A stretch of 64,000 nt of DNA from Flavobacterium sandaracinum (GTDB taxonomy: Bacteria; Bacteroidota; Bacteroidia; Flavobacteriales; Flavobacteriaceae), in the NCBI RefSeq assembly GCF_004349135.1, contig NZ_SMFN01000005.1, forward strand, positions 1 to 64,000, given 5' to 3'. A program made the position numbers and the translations under genes. Below the pieces are notes generated by a model, which was not told where the DNA came from, did not search any database, and worked only from the letters and a program-made list of their open reading frames with translations. Positions 1 through 10,036 of this stretch are shown here, piece by piece (positions within the stretch are counted from its first letter, which is position 1; each line of letters opens with the position of its first letter).

Positions 1-233
1 GTAATATGTAGATATACCTGATGTCCCCGAATAGGAAAATCCTGAACTGTAATTTCATCAAAGAAGCCTTTTGAGCTTAACTTATACGGTCTGTATTCTT
101 TAGGAATCGAATTTATCTCTTTAAGAAATATATGCAAGACTTCATCTCCTTTCTTGTAAGACGTCAATTCAAAATATTCAACAATGATTTCAGGTAATAA
201 TAACTTGATTAGTTCGCTATAGGAGTCTTGCAT
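1..233 (-). CDS. ISAon1-family transposase, N-terminal ORF (partial, runs off the left edge)
   Basis: The reverse strand opens with ATG at 233-231 and reads without a stop to the window edge (77 codons). The peptide begins MQDSYSELIKLLLPEIIVEY and contains KGFFDEITVQDFPIRG, a signature I recognise from the short first ORF of ISAon1-type elements, which supplies the N-terminal region of the transposase. It acts on the element's own ends. The reading frame looks intact, unlike the plus-strand copy next to it. Its upstream end contains CCCCACAACATTTTG at 276-290, which resembles the right end of the neighbouring copy (1540-1551) and may be the terminal inverted repeat. Family call is good; whether the full element is active cannot be seen. 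Confidence 0.8.
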   Translation of the reverse strand, partial: MQDSYSELIKLLLPEIIVEYFELTSYKKGDEVLHIFLKEINSIPKEYRPYKLSSKGFFDEITVQDFPIRGHQVYLHI

Positions 234-297
234 TTGGTATAATTTGGAAACACAAATATCTAGATTTTAATATTTCCCCACAACATTTTGTCTTGAT

Positions 298-1538
298 CCG
301 TTTGATACTCTTGAATTAGTCTCAAAGGGATTTCAGGATGAGATTACCATTCCGGATTTTCCTCTAAGAGGTAAGTTTGTGTATTTGCATATCAAAAGAC
401 GCCGCTGGACTAATAAGTCCACTGGGGAATTATTAAAAGAGATTGGACTTTAGTGGCTAAAGGAACCCGCATGACTGAAGAGTTTGCGGCTTTTTTAAAA
501 GAAATTAATAGATAACAGCGCTACCGACTGTCACACCATCGGTAGGTTTTTCGGGATTAACGGAAAAAAACTCCAAAGACAGTATAAAAAACATCTGAGT
601 TCCTTTAATACATGGGCTCCACGAGAACACGCTCATCAGTGGATTGTTTACCCTGAAAATATGGGCACACATTTATCGATTGACGAAGTGGCTTTGTCTC
701 AGGGAGAACTTTATACCATTGTAACCAACAAGAAGTTCAAAGGCAAACAAGGCTGCTTAGTTGCTATTGTTGCCGGAACTAAGGCAGAGAAGGTCATAGA
801 GCATATTTGTAAGATTGATTATAAAAAAAGAGCTTGTGTTCAAGAAATCACTCTTGACATGGCTAATTCGATGAAGTTGATCGCTAAAAAATGTTTCTCC
901 AGAGCAATACAAATCACAGATAGGTTCCATGTTCAAAAATCAGCTTTGGAAGCCATGCAAGAAATCAGAATCAAACATCGATGGGAAGCTATGGATATTG
1001 AAAATCAATTGATAATGCAGGCCAAAAGAGAGAACAGAACAGAACATATATACCCGAACTCTTACCTAATGGAGATTCCGTAAAACAGCTTTTAGCTAGA
1101 AGTAGATATGTACTCTATAAATCTCGCGAAAAATGGACTGAGCGTCAAAACGAAAGAGCTTAAATGCTATTTGGGTTGTATCCCGATATAAAGAAAGCGT
1201 ATAATTTAAGTCAGCAGTTTCGCGGTATTTATAATAACAACGACAAACATATTGCAATGACCAAACTTGCACATTGGTACAGAAATGTGGAGGAATCAGG
1301 TTTTAAAAATTTCAATATTCTACTCAATACCCTAACTCTTAATTATAAGTCGATCTTAAACTATTTTGATAACAGGAGTACTAATGCTTCACCAGAAATG
1401 AAATTCATGAACTCCAAAACAAAAAAAATAAAAAGTGAATAATCTTTTAATGCAAAAATTAAAGCGTTCAGAAGTCAGTTTAGAGGGGTGAGAAAAATAG
1501 ATTTCTTTCTATTCAGATTATCTAATATTTTCGGATAA
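298..1538 (+). pseudogene. Decayed ISAon1-family transposase (both ORFs)
   Basis: The plus strand carries a second, broken ISAon1 copy. Fragments in order: KGFQDEITIPDFPLRG and HIKRRRW (first ORF, 5' truncated), a frame change near 440, KGTRMTEEFAAFLKEINR ending at a stop near 515, then the second ORF from about 519 (CHTIGRFFGINGKKLQRQ; WAPREHAHQWIVYPENMGTH). That ORF shifts frame near 1045, meets an in-frame TAA at 1161-1163, and carries an insert of about 50 bases near 1385-1438 before the tail KIKAFRSQFRGVRKIDFF, stop at 1536-1538. The 5' truncation lies next to the end of the reverse-strand copy, so that element may have inserted into this one. The stretch labelled as an ORF from 661 is only an internal piece. 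Confidence 0.85.
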
Positions 1539-1556
1539 TCCCCAACTTTTGAGATT

Positions 1557-2158
1557 AATCCGTAGTAATCCACATTTAGCATTTATATTACTTATAAAAG
1601 GATATATTATTTTTAATACAAATTTAAAAAAAATATGCTTTTGTGTTTTAATCTTATGGAAAGATTTGGGAGTAAACCCTATATTTTGGTGGTTTATAAA
1701 GTAGTAATACAGACAAATATAATGCTTAGTTTCCAGTTTCTTTTTTTGTTTTAAATTTTTATTTAGTAAAAAAATTTAGTGATTATTTGTTGAAGTATTT
1801 TTATTTTGTATTCGTAGTGTAAAATGTATTTTTTTTATTAAATTTAATATATATATTTACTCATAAATAGTTAATTATGAGTACTTATTAGATAATAGTG
1901 TCAGTTTCTATGTAAATAATTTCTTTTTTAAAGTATATAATTTTTACCAATTCATATTATTAAATAAACAATTGTTAAATATTCAGTTTTGTTCTTTTGT
2001 ACAAATTAAATTAAAAAAATTTTTTTTTCTACAAAAGTATTGCGAGGAGGATAAACTTCCTAAATTAGTTATTTATTGAAAAATAAGTAAGATAAAACAA
2101 GTGCGGGATATGTACTTCCAATTTGTATTTTAATCTTCACAAAAACGTTGCAGCTGTA
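1557..2158. other. AT-rich intergenic region upstream of the CheB-CheR gene
   Basis: About 600 bases with long T and A runs and no plausible coding frame. A GGAGG run lies at 2045-2049, too far from the start codon to be its ribosome site. The region presumably holds the promoter of the following gene, but I could not pick a convincing -33/-7 pair. Confidence 0.5.
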
Positions 2159-5100
2159 ATGATGAAAAATATTCAATTTAGTCTTGATGAAGGTGAAGTT
2201 CTGGATATAAAACCAGAATCAAGCTTCTTCCAAACTGGTATCAATGATTTTCCTATTGTTGGTATTGGAGCGTCAGCTGGTGGCTTAGAAGCACTTGAAT
2301 TATTTTTTGAAAAGATGCCTATCAATACTGGGATGGCGTTTGTTGTGATTCAACATTTAGACCCAACTCATATTGGAATGATGCCCGAATTATTGCAAAG
2401 AATGACTAAAATGAAAGTTTTCCAAGCCGTAGACGCAGTTAGTGTAAAACCGAATACTGTTTACGTAATTCCACCAAATAAAAGCTTGACTTTGTTAAAT
2501 AGTAAATTGCATTTATTTAGTCCTACACAAGCTCGTGGTCTACGATTACCAATAGATATTTTTTTTAAGTCTTTAGCAATGGATCGGATGGAAAAAAGTA
2601 TTGGAGTTATTCTATCTGGTATGGGTTCTGACGGTACATTGGGATTGAAAGCTATTAAAGAAAATAATGGAATTGTAGTAGTACAAGATCCAGCTACTGC
2701 AAAGTTTGATAGTATGCCACGCAGTGTATTAGAATTAGTAGTTCCTGATATTGTCGCATCTGTTGAAGAAATACCAAGTAAAATGCTAGCTATATTGAAC
2801 TATTTTCCTCATGTAGATGATGAGTCTAACTTTATTAATAAATCTAAAAATAATCTTGATAAAATTATAATTTTATTAAGGGGACATACGGGGCATGACT
2901 TCTCAATGTATAAAGAAAGTACCTTGATGCGGCGTATTGAAAGAAGAAAGGGAATACATCACATAGATAAAATACAAAACTACGTTCGTTTTTTACAGGA
3001 AAACCCAAACGAGATTGAGTTACTTTTTAAAGAATTACTGATTGGTGTAACTAGTTTTTTTAGGGATCCGGAAGTATGGGCCAAACTTAAAGAGGAAATA
3101 ATTCCTAACATTTTATCAGAATTACCTAGCGGATATGTCTTGCGGGCTTGGGTCCCGGCATGTTCAACAGGAGAAGAAGCTTATTCTTTGGCTATCGTTT
3201 TTGAAGAACTTTTATCAAAGATTGAAGTGTCTAAAAGAATTAAAGTGCAAATTTTTGCAACGGATTTAGACATTTTATCTATTGAAAAAGCTAGGAAAGG
3301 CTTTTTTCATTCTACTATAACAAAAGATGTTGCTAAAGAAAGGATAAATAATTTTTTCACTCAGGAGAATGACGGATACCGTGTCAATACATCCATTCGG
3401 GAAATGATTGTTTTTGCACCCCATAATGTAGTAAAGGATCCTCCTTTTACAAAATTAGACATACTTACTTGTCGTAATATGCTAATATATATGGAGCCTG
3501 AGTTGCAAAATAAGTTAATCACTTTATTTAATTATAGCTTAAATCAAGGAGGGATAATGATGTTGGGAACTGCTGAGACGATAGCAAGTAGTATAAAAGG
3601 GTTTGAAGTAATCGATTCTAAATTGAAATTTTATAAACGAATTGCAAGATCAGTTTCTCCTAAATTTGCTAACTTTCCAAGTTCTTTTTCCCATCCAAAA
3701 AGAATAACTATTGACACTATGAATGAAACTAAGGTTGTTGAAAATATACAAACTATAACAGATCAAATAGTACTGCAACGTTTCTCACCAGCAAGTATTC
3801 TGGTTAACAGCAAAGGAGATATTATTTATATTACAGGTAGAACAGGTAAATATTTAGAACCAGTTGCTGGCAAAGCAAACTGGAATGTTCATGCCATGGC
3901 GCGAGAAGGTCTAAGACATGAGTTGCCGGTTGCATTTCGTAAAGCCTTACAGAATTTTAATCCCGTGTGTATTGAAAATGTAAAGATTTCTGAAAATGGA
4001 ATATATCATTTTATTAATGTGACGGTACAACAAATAGAAAGTCCCGTTGCGATAAAAGGGATGATTCTTGTTGTTTTTACTGATGTCCAACCTGCATCCG
4101 AAAATATTTCGAATACTTTAAAATCAAGAAAACAAACTGCAAGCATTAAACAACGTGAACTGGAAGGAGCCCTCGTTCGTAGTAATGAAGATTTAAACAG
4201 TGTTCGAGAAGAAATGCAAACTTCTCAGGAGGAACTTAAATCTACTAATGAAGAATTACAATCCACGAATGAAGAACTACAATCTACTAATGAAGAATTA
4301 ACTACATCAAAGGAAGAGTTACAGAGCCTAAACGAAGAATTACAGACCGTTAATACGGAATTACAAAGTAAATTAATTGACTTTGAACAGGCAAACAATG
4401 ACATGAAAAACCTACTGAATAGCACGGAAATAGCAACTCTTTTTTTAGACAAAGAATTAAACATTCGTCGGTTTACGGATCCTGTGACCAAGATATTCAA
4501 ATTACGGGCTACGGATACGGGAAGGCCTTTTACTGATTTAGTATGTGATTTGATCTATCCTGAAATGGCCAATAATGCTCTTAAAGTTATCAAAACGCTG
4601 GTGCCTATTCAAAAAGAAATAGCATCCCATAACGATCGATTTTATGATGTTCGAATCATGCCTTACCGAACTCTTGAAGATCGAATTGACGGACTTGTGA
4701 TAACTTTTACAGATATTACAGCAGCAAAACAAGCAGAGGAACTACTCAAATTAGAGAATCAATACCGCCGTCTTTTTGAATCTGCCAAAGATGGAATTCT
4801 GATACTGAACTTTGATACCGGGAAAATAATCGATGTAAATCCATTTCTAGTTGGTATGCTTGGTTATTCTTATGAGCAATTAATTGAAAAATCAATTTGG
4901 GAAATAGGTTCTTTAAAAGATATTGTAGCTAATAAAGACAAATTTTTAGAACTGCAAAAAAAAGAGTTTGTTCGTTATGAGAACTTACCACTTGAAACAG
5001 CAAAAGGAAGAAAGATACATGTTGAGTTTGTGAGTAATGTTTATTTAGTTAATACTAAAAAAGTAATCCAGTGCATTATACGAGATATTTCAGATCGTGT

Positions 5101-5473
5101 TTTTGTCCAAGAAGCTTTAGTCAATGCTGAAACTCGTTACAAGCATCTTTTCGATTCTGTAAAAGATGGAATTTTATTTGTTGATGGAGCAACAGGAAAG
5201 ATAAATGCTATCAATCCTTTTTTTACAAATTTACTAGGTCTTTCGAAAGAAAGTTTTATTGGAAAAGAAGTGTGGACTATTGAATTTCTAAAAAATATTA
5301 TAGAAAATAAAAAAGAATTCATTGAATTAAGTGAAAAAAAATCATTTCAATCCGTGTATAAGGATATGGAAATAGCAACTAAAAGTAATATCAATATCGA
5401 ATTTATCAGTACTGTGTATTTTATTGGTAATCAAAAAAATATTCAATTTTTTATACATGAAATAGCAATATAG
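2159..5473 (+). CDS. CheB methylesterase - CheR methyltransferase - PAS fusion protein
   Basis: Chemotaxis-type signalling protein of about 1104 residues. The CheB domain (about 32-212) shows the catalytic triad: Ser39 in GIGASAGG, His66 in VIQHLD, Asp158 in SGMGSDGTLG. The CheR domain (about 234-497) has the SAM-binding stretch WVPACSTGEEAYSLAI and the CRNMLIYME signature. Then follow a PAS-like domain (534-650), a regular coiled coil built on repeats of EELQSTN (about 663-744), and three more PAS domains (747-853, 862-977, 989-1104). No CheB receiver domain and no kinase domain are present; the protein stops at the end of the last PAS. I chose ATG 2159; an in-frame TTG exists at 2123 but adds no conserved sequence. 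The hybrid kinase 69 bases downstream is the likely partner. Such fusions often sense stress rather than run motility; that role is inferred. Confidence 0.93.
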   Translation: MMKNIQFSLDEGEVLDIKPESSFFQTGINDFPIVGIGASAGGLEALELFFEKMPINTGMAFVVIQHLDPTHIGMMPELLQRMTKMKVFQAVDAVSVKPNTVYVIPPNKSLTLLNSKLHLFSPTQARGLRLPIDIFFKSLAMDRMEKSIGVILSGMGSDGTLGLKAIKENNGIVVVQDPATAKFDSMPRSVLELVVPDIVASVEEIPSKMLAILNYFPHVDDESNFINKSKNNLDKIIILLRGHTGHDFSMYKESTLMRRIERRKGIHHIDKIQNYVRFLQENPNEIELLFKELLIGVTSFFRDPEVWAKLKEEIIPNILSELPSGYVLRAWVPACSTGEEAYSLAIVFEELLSKIEVSKRIKVQIFATDLDILSIEKARKGFFHSTITKDVAKERINNFFTQENDGYRVNTSIREMIVFAPHNVVKDPPFTKLDILTCRNMLIYMEPELQNKLITLFNYSLNQGGIMMLGTAETIASSIKGFEVIDSKLKFYKRIARSVSPKFANFPSSFSHPKRITIDTMNETKVVENIQTITDQIVLQRFSPASILVNSKGDIIYITGRTGKYLEPVAGKANWNVHAMAREGLRHELPVAFRKALQNFNPVCIENVKISENGIYHFINVTVQQIESPVAIKGMILVVFTDVQPASENISNTLKSRKQTASIKQRELEGALVRSNEDLNSVREEMQTSQEELKSTNEELQSTNEELQSTNEELTTSKEELQSLNEELQTVNTELQSKLIDFEQANNDMKNLLNSTEIATLFLDKELNIRRFTDPVTKIFKLRATDTGRPFTDLVCDLIYPEMANNALKVIKTLVPIQKEIASHNDRFYDVRIMPYRTLEDRIDGLVITFTDITAAKQAEELLKLENQYRRLFESAKDGILILNFDTGKIIDVNPFLVGMLGYSYEQLIEKSIWEIGSLKDIVANKDKFLELQKKEFVRYENLPLETAKGRKIHVEFVSNVYLVNTKKVIQCIIRDISDRVFVQEALVNAETRYKHLFDSVKDGILFVDGATGKINAINPFFTNLLGLSKESFIGKEVWTIEFLKNIIENKKEFIELSEKKSFQSVYKDMEIATKSNINIEFISTVYFIGNQKNIQFFIHEIAI

Positions 5474-5542
5474 ATGAAGTAAAGGTTCCATAATTCCCAA
5501 TTCTAGATCGTTCAAATAGTAGTATTTTAAAAAATAGCACTT

Positions 5543-7690
5543 ATGGGTAATATCGAAAAAAAAACTGATTCCAGCCTTATAATTAGACAAAAAGCGGAGG
5601 AATTGCAGTTAATAAAAGAATCAAAATGTAGTTCTCATCTTTCAGAAGTAGAAACATTAAAACTAATCCATGAATTAGAAGTTCATCAAATAGAGTTGGA
5701 GATGCAAAAAGAGGAGCTGATGCTTGCTAAAGAAACCGCTGAAAATGCAATTCAAAAGTACACAGAGCTCTATGATTTTGCACCTACAGGCTATTTTACA
5801 CTTACAAATTCAGGCACTATTATAGAACTAAATCTTTTAGGCTCTCAGTTGCTGCGTAAAGACAGATCAAAATTAATCAATAGTCAATTTGGTTTTTTTG
5901 TTTCTGGTGACACAAAATTGGTGTTTAATGAATTTTTAGATTCTGTATTTAAAGTTGAAAAAAAAGAGTGCTGTGAAATTAAATTAGTACTAGAGGACAC
6001 TGCTTTGACAAATGTATATTTGACAGGAATCCTTTCGGAGAATAAAGAGCATGTGTTGATGACAATAGTAGACATCACACACCTGAAAGAAACAGAATTT
6101 GCTTTGATTGAAAGTGAAAAACGATATCGGGATTTGTTGAATAATCTTGATGTTGGGATTATTTTGCATAATAAAGATGCTTCTATTCTTTACTCGAACC
6201 CCAAAGCTTCTGAACTAATTGGTTTAGATAAAGAACAAATAAAAGAAAAGGAGAGTCTTAATCCAATTTGGCAATTTGTAAAAGATGACTATAAACTACT
6301 ATCGGCAGAAAACTATCCTGTAAATCAAATTATTAGGACTAAAACGGCACTTACTAATTGTGTTATTGGTATAAAAAAACCAGATATCACTTCTGTTCAA
6401 TGGTTTTTTCTGAATGGCTTCCCTATTTTTAATTCCGCTGGAGATATAAATGAAGTAATCATTAGTTTTATAGAAATAACAGAATTAAAAAAGTTAGAAA
6501 TTGAACTAAAGAAGGCTAAAGAATCAGCAGAATCAGCAAATAGGGCTAAATCGAGTTTTTTAACTAATATGAGTCATGAAATCCGTACTCCTTTAAATGG
6601 AATAATTGGTTTTACTGATTTATTGATGAGAACGAATCTGGACTTTAATCAAAAAGAATACATGAGCGCGGTTAATGAATCAGCCACTATTTTGATTGAA
6701 ATCATCAATGATATTTTAGATTTTTCAAAAATAGAATCTGGAAAATTAGAACTTCATATTGAAGAAGTAAATCTTTTTGAACTAACTCATCACGTTATTG
6801 ATATTTTTAAATTCCATGCAGAAGCAAACAAAATAGATCTAATCTTAAAAATTGAAAACACTGTTCCTACATTTGTATTTGCTGATTCCATAAGGTTAAA
6901 ACAAGTTTTGGTAAACTTAATAGGTAATGCTCTGAAATTTACTAAAATAGGGTATGTGTATTTATCTATTGGGTGTGATCTTATATCTGGAGATGAGAAT
7001 CAATGTCATTTACACTTTTCCGTTAAGGATACAGGAATTGGAATAAAACAAGAAAATCAAGAAAAAGTATTCCAATCTTTTATTCAGGAAGATTGTTCCA
7101 TTGCACGCAAATTTGGTGGAACAGGACTAGGTTTAGCGATATCGAATCAGCTTTTGGGTCTCATGAATAGTGCGTTACAATTAAAAAGCACCTTTGGACA
7201 GGGTAGTGAGTTTTATTTTAATCTGACTTTAGAAAGAGTACAAAATAATACTGTTTTAGGAATTGACGAAGTGAAAATTGTGCAAGAAGATAACTCCTTT
7301 TGTTCTAGTGATTTTTCAGGTAAAACAATATTGGTTGTGGAAGATAATAAAATAAACATGCTTTTGGTTAGAACATTGCTTAAATCTATACTTCCTGGGA
7401 GCACTATATTAGAAGCTTCAGATGGAAAAAAAGCAATTAAAATGTACAAGAAAGAGAAGTTGGATCTTATTTTAATGGACATTCAAATGCCGCATAAGAA
7501 TGGGTATCAAACAACCGCCGAAATAAAGCAGTTAAAAAAATACAATAATATTCCAATAATTGCTTTAACAGCAGGAATAATGCTGGGAGAGAAAGAAAAA
7601 TGTTTGGAGTCTGGAATGGATGATTATGTTTCAAAACCAATTATCCGTTGTAATTTAGAGGAAGTTTTATATAAGTGGTTGAAAAATTAA
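5543..7690 (+). CDS. PAS-containing hybrid sensor histidine kinase
   Basis: Cytoplasmic hybrid kinase of 715 residues. An N-terminal helical segment is followed by two PAS domains (about 70-180 and 190-315), a short coiled coil, HisKA with the phospho-accepting His345 in [12 protein letters not shown], an ATPase domain with the N box ([13 protein letters not shown]), G1 (DTGIGIKQ) and G2 ([10 protein letters not shown]), and a C-terminal receiver domain with Asp646 in LILMDIQMP, Thr676 and Lys698. There is no transmembrane segment and no DNA-binding output. It lies 69 bases after the CheB-CheR-PAS gene on the same strand, so the two probably form one operon and one signalling unit. The final phosphate acceptor is not visible in the window. 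Confidence 0.94.
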   Translation: MGNIEKKTDSSLIIRQKAEELQLIKESKCSSHLSEVETLKLIHELEVHQIELEMQKEELMLAKETAENAIQKYTELYDFAPTGYFTLTNSGTIIELNLLGSQLLRKDRSKLINSQFGFFVSGDTKLVFNEFLDSVFKVEKKECCEIKLVLEDTALTNVYLTGILSENKEHVLMTIVDITHLKETEFALIESEKRYRDLLNNLDVGIILHNKDASILYSNPKASELIGLDKEQIKEKESLNPIWQFVKDDYKLLSAENYPVNQIIRTKTALTNCVIGIKKPDITSVQWFFLNGFPIFNSAGDINEVIISFIEITELKKLEIELKKAKESAESANRAKSSFLTNMSHEIRTPLNGIIGFTDLLMRTNLDFNQKEYMSAVNESATILIEIINDILDFSKIESGKLELHIEEVNLFELTHHVIDIFKFHAEANKIDLILKIENTVPTFVFADSIRLKQVLVNLIGNALKFTKIGYVYLSIGCDLISGDENQCHLHFSVKDTGIGIKQENQEKVFQSFIQEDCSIARKFGGTGLGLAISNQLLGLMNSALQLKSTFGQGSEFYFNLTLERVQNNTVLGIDEVKIVQEDNSFCSSDFSGKTILVVEDNKINMLLVRTLLKSILPGSTILEASDGKKAIKMYKKEKLDLILMDIQMPHKNGYQTTAEIKQLKKYNNIPIIALTAGIMLGEKEKCLESGMDDYVSKPIIRCNLEEVLYKWLKN

Positions 7691-7799
7691 ACTTTAAAAA
7701 GATAATTTCACGAAAAAAATATATATTTCAAAGTGATAGAGAAGTAGGAAAAAGATTCTTTAACCCATTTTTATTTTATTATAAAATAGATTCAAATTA

Positions 7800-8543
7800 T
7801 TATCTATTTTTTTCGCCAAGCCACCATCTAGCTTTATATGGTTGTTTTTTTAAACCAAATTTTTTAATAGCGTGTTTTTGAATATGTTGCATCACTTCCT
7901 CCTCTGAGTCAGTTATAAATAGGAGTTTCATGTCTTCGGGACTGATACTTTCATTGTCTACCATTCTTTGGATATGATCACTCAATTCTTTGTGATAAAC
8001 AGAATCAAAAATTACGATTGGAAAATTATTAATGATTTTATTTTGAATTAAAGTTAATGCTTCAAATAATTCATCTAATGTGCCCATTCCTCCCGGCATT
8101 ACTACAAATGCATAGGAATATTTAATTAGAATCACTTTCCGTACAAAAAAATAAGGAATATAAATCCACTTGTGCAAATACGGATTTGGTTTCTGCTCCG
8201 TTGGAAGGATTATATTGATTCCTACAGAGTATCCTCCCGTTTGAAAGGCTCCTTTATTTGCAGCTTCCATAATTCCAGGTCCACCGCCCGTCATCACAGT
8301 AAAACCTAAATCAGCTATTCCAGCACCAATTCGTTCAGCACTTTTGTAATGTTGTGTTTCAGGGCCAAATCGAGCAGAACCAAAAACGGTAACGCATGGA
8401 CCTATAAAATGCATTTTTTGAAACGCTCTAATAAAGTTATAGAGGACTTTAAAAACAAAGGATAGGTTTCTTAATCGTGTCAAAGGTCCTCTTATAAATA
8501 CAGATTCGGATCTTGAAAGTCTATATTGTCTTGGTTTTTCCAT
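7800..8543 (-). CDS. LOG-family protein (TIGR00730 type Rossmann protein)
   Basis: A 247-residue protein with the two motifs that define the LOG (lysine decarboxylase-like) family: TGGGPGIMEAANKGA at 85-99 and PGGMGTLDELFEA at 150-162. Characterised members are phosphoribohydrolases that release a base from nucleoside 5'-monophosphates; the bacterial substrate is usually unknown. An N-terminal extension of about 45 residues precedes the core, as in the longer bacterial subgroup. Convergent with the kinase gene upstream. Translation starts at ATG 8543. I place it in the family with confidence but give no substrate. Confidence 0.88.
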   Translation of the reverse strand: MEKPRQYRLSRSESVFIRGPLTRLRNLSFVFKVLYNFIRAFQKMHFIGPCVTVFGSARFGPETQHYKSAERIGAGIADLGFTVMTGGGPGIMEAANKGAFQTGGYSVGINIILPTEQKPNPYLHKWIYIPYFFVRKVILIKYSYAFVVMPGGMGTLDELFEALTLIQNKIINNFPIVIFDSVYHKELSDHIQRMVDNESISPEDMKLLFITDSEEEVMQHIQKHAIKKFGLKKQPYKARWWLGEKNR

Positions 8544-8688
8544 AGGATGACTAAGGTAGCAAAATAATACTATTGGACCATTTTCTAGGTTTGTAAAATC
8601 ACTTTCAACTATTTGACAAAAGTAAATGCGGTCAGATATAATAACAATTAACTAAAGTAAAACCATTTTTATAGGTGCTATTTTAGGT

Positions 8689-8991
8689 CTATTTATTGTT
8701 TTTTTCTACAATAGTTTGAATGATTTGCTCTTTGCTTAATACGCCTGATTGTCTCCACAACTGTTTTCCGTTTTGAAACAATATCATTGTAGGAACACCG
8801 CGAACCTGATATTTGCTTGCAATCTGTTGATTTTTGTCTACATCAATTTTTATGATAGAAACACGATCTCCTAAATTGTCTTTAACTTCTTTCAAAATGG
8901 GTCCAAGCATTTTGCACGGACCACACCATGTTGCAAAAAAATCGATTAAAACCGGTTTGTCGGATTCGATAATGGTATCAAAGTTACTCAT
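8689..8991 (-). CDS. trxA: Thioredoxin
   Basis: A 100-residue single-domain thioredoxin with the redox motif W22-C-G-P-C26 and the conserved cis-proline segment VRGVPTMILF. No signal peptide, so it works in the cytoplasm as a disulfide or persulfide reductant. I prefer ATG 8991 (MSNFDTIIES) to ATG 9027: the later start gives a normal thioredoxin N terminus and overlaps the upstream gene by only 8 bases instead of 44. It is the last gene of a five-gene operon headed by a CstB-like persulfide dioxygenase, which points to a role in reducing persulfides or recycling the rhodanese rather than only general housekeeping. The symbol reflects the family; other paralogues are likely elsewhere. Confidence 0.93.
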   Translation of the reverse strand: MSNFDTIIESDKPVLIDFFATWCGPCKMLGPILKEVKDNLGDRVSIIKIDVDKNQQIASKYQVRGVPTMILFQNGKQLWRQSGVLSKEQIIQTIVEKNNK

Positions 8992-9190
8992 ATTTTCTAG
9001 ATTTAGTTTTTGGGATGCTGCAGCCATTTACACCGCAACCTAAGTTGAAAATTACTTGAATGAAGAAAAACAGTCCAAGACCAATGAACATCCATTCTTT
9101 GACGATATACGCTTGGGCAAATAAAAATAAGGCAAAGGCCAGCCGAACCCATCGCATTATATGCCAATTAGTAAAAAGTAGTGCTTTCAT
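8984..9190 (-). CDS. Small two-helix membrane protein, DUF2892-like
   Basis: A 68-residue protein with two hydrophobic helices (about 12-30 and 33-50) followed by a short cysteine motif, CGVNGCSIP. It resembles small inner-membrane proteins of the DUF2892/YgaP membrane-tail group found with rhodaneses. Molecular function is unknown. Its stop overlaps the thioredoxin start, and it sits in the CstB-like operon, so translational coupling with thioredoxin is likely. The two cysteines could exchange electrons or sulfane sulfur with thioredoxin; this is only inference. Confidence 0.7.
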   Translation of the reverse strand: MKALLFTNWHIMRWVRLAFALFLFAQAYIVKEWMFIGLGLFFFIQVIFNLGCGVNGCSIPKTKSRKYE

Positions 9191-9225
9191 TTTTGTTGCT
9201 TTAAAAGGAATATTAATTTAATCTT

Positions 9226-10035
9226 TTATTTACTGTTGGAAATGGCATCTTTGATAGTTTTGCTATCAATAGCAGCACTGCTAACAATAAGGATTTCTTC
9301 AAAATCACTGCTTCTGCTGACATTTAAAACACTTTCAATTGTGAAAAGTTTTTCTGTTACATCTGAAGAGGAAGTACTGCACTTGATGTTTTCAGATTGA
9401 TACATGTTAACAAAAACGGTACTATTCTTTCTCAATTCGAAAAATAATTCTGAATTGGCTCTTGGTGCAATAGAATTATGAGTCGGTCCCATTTCTAAAA
9501 AACTAAAAGCGTCTTTAAAAAGCATTTCGTATTCTTCTTGGTTGCCTCCAAAAGGAGGTCCAGATTCAAATTTTCTATTGAATAATAACCCAGCCAAAAT
9601 TCCTTTATCTGCCAAAAGTTGATGGATTTTCCAAACGTATTTTTGACGCATTTTAGGCGGTAAAGCACAGAAAAAAGTTTGTTCAATAATCAAATCATAG
9701 TTTCCTTGATGCTCAAAAAAATCGCCTAATACAATCTGAATGGAAGTATTGTTTTTAAACTTTTCTTGTAAAATTGCAGCAGGTGTTGGTGCAATATCGA
9801 TGACAGTAATATTTGTAAATCCTTGATTCAATAGGTATTCGGCTTCGTAGCTGTTGCCACAACCAGGAATCAGAATTCTACTGTTTTTATCAGCTATTTT
9901 ATCAATGTACATTTTTATGGGAGGAGCAACTGTACCTAAATCCCAGCCAGTGGTTTTGGCGTTGTAATGTGCCTCCCAATAGGCAGCGTCCAGAGGTTTA
10001 TCCAAAGAAGTAGCGCCACATTTTAAATCAGACAT
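9226..10035 (-). CDS. TPMT-family SAM-dependent methyltransferase with HMA-like C-terminal tail
   Basis: A 269-residue protein. Residues about 15-200 match the thiopurine S-methyltransferase family: WEAHYNAKTTGWDLG at the N terminus, the SAM motif LIPGCGNSYEAEYL, and EQTFFCALPPKMR. Family members methylate thiols, selenite or tellurite. Residues about 206-269 form an extra domain whose spacing looks like a heavy-metal-associated (HMA) fold, but the usual CxxC is reduced to one cysteine (KCSTSSSDVTEKL). I chose ATG 10035, one base after the upstream stop; the longer reading begins with TTG and overlaps that gene. Position inside the CstB-like operon suggests that sulfide, persulfide or a related chalcogen is the methyl acceptor; this is inference. 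Confidence 0.85.
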   Translation of the reverse strand: MSDLKCGATSLDKPLDAAYWEAHYNAKTTGWDLGTVAPPIKMYIDKIADKNSRILIPGCGNSYEAEYLLNQGFTNITVIDIAPTPAAILQEKFKNNTSIQIVLGDFFEHQGNYDLIIEQTFFCALPPKMRQKYVWKIHQLLADKGILAGLLFNRKFESGPPFGGNQEEYEMLFKDAFSFLEMGPTHNSIAPRANSELFFELRKNSTVFVNMYQSENIKCSTSSSDVTEKLFTIESVLNVSRSSDFEEILIVSSAAIDSKTIKDAISNSK

Positions 10036-10036
10036 T

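Noticed and set aside
4225..4500. Open frame on the reverse strand within the CheB-CheR-PAS gene, rich in Ser and Cys
   Set aside because: It is the mirror of the EELQSTN coiled-coil repeats; the plus-strand protein is clearly the real one.
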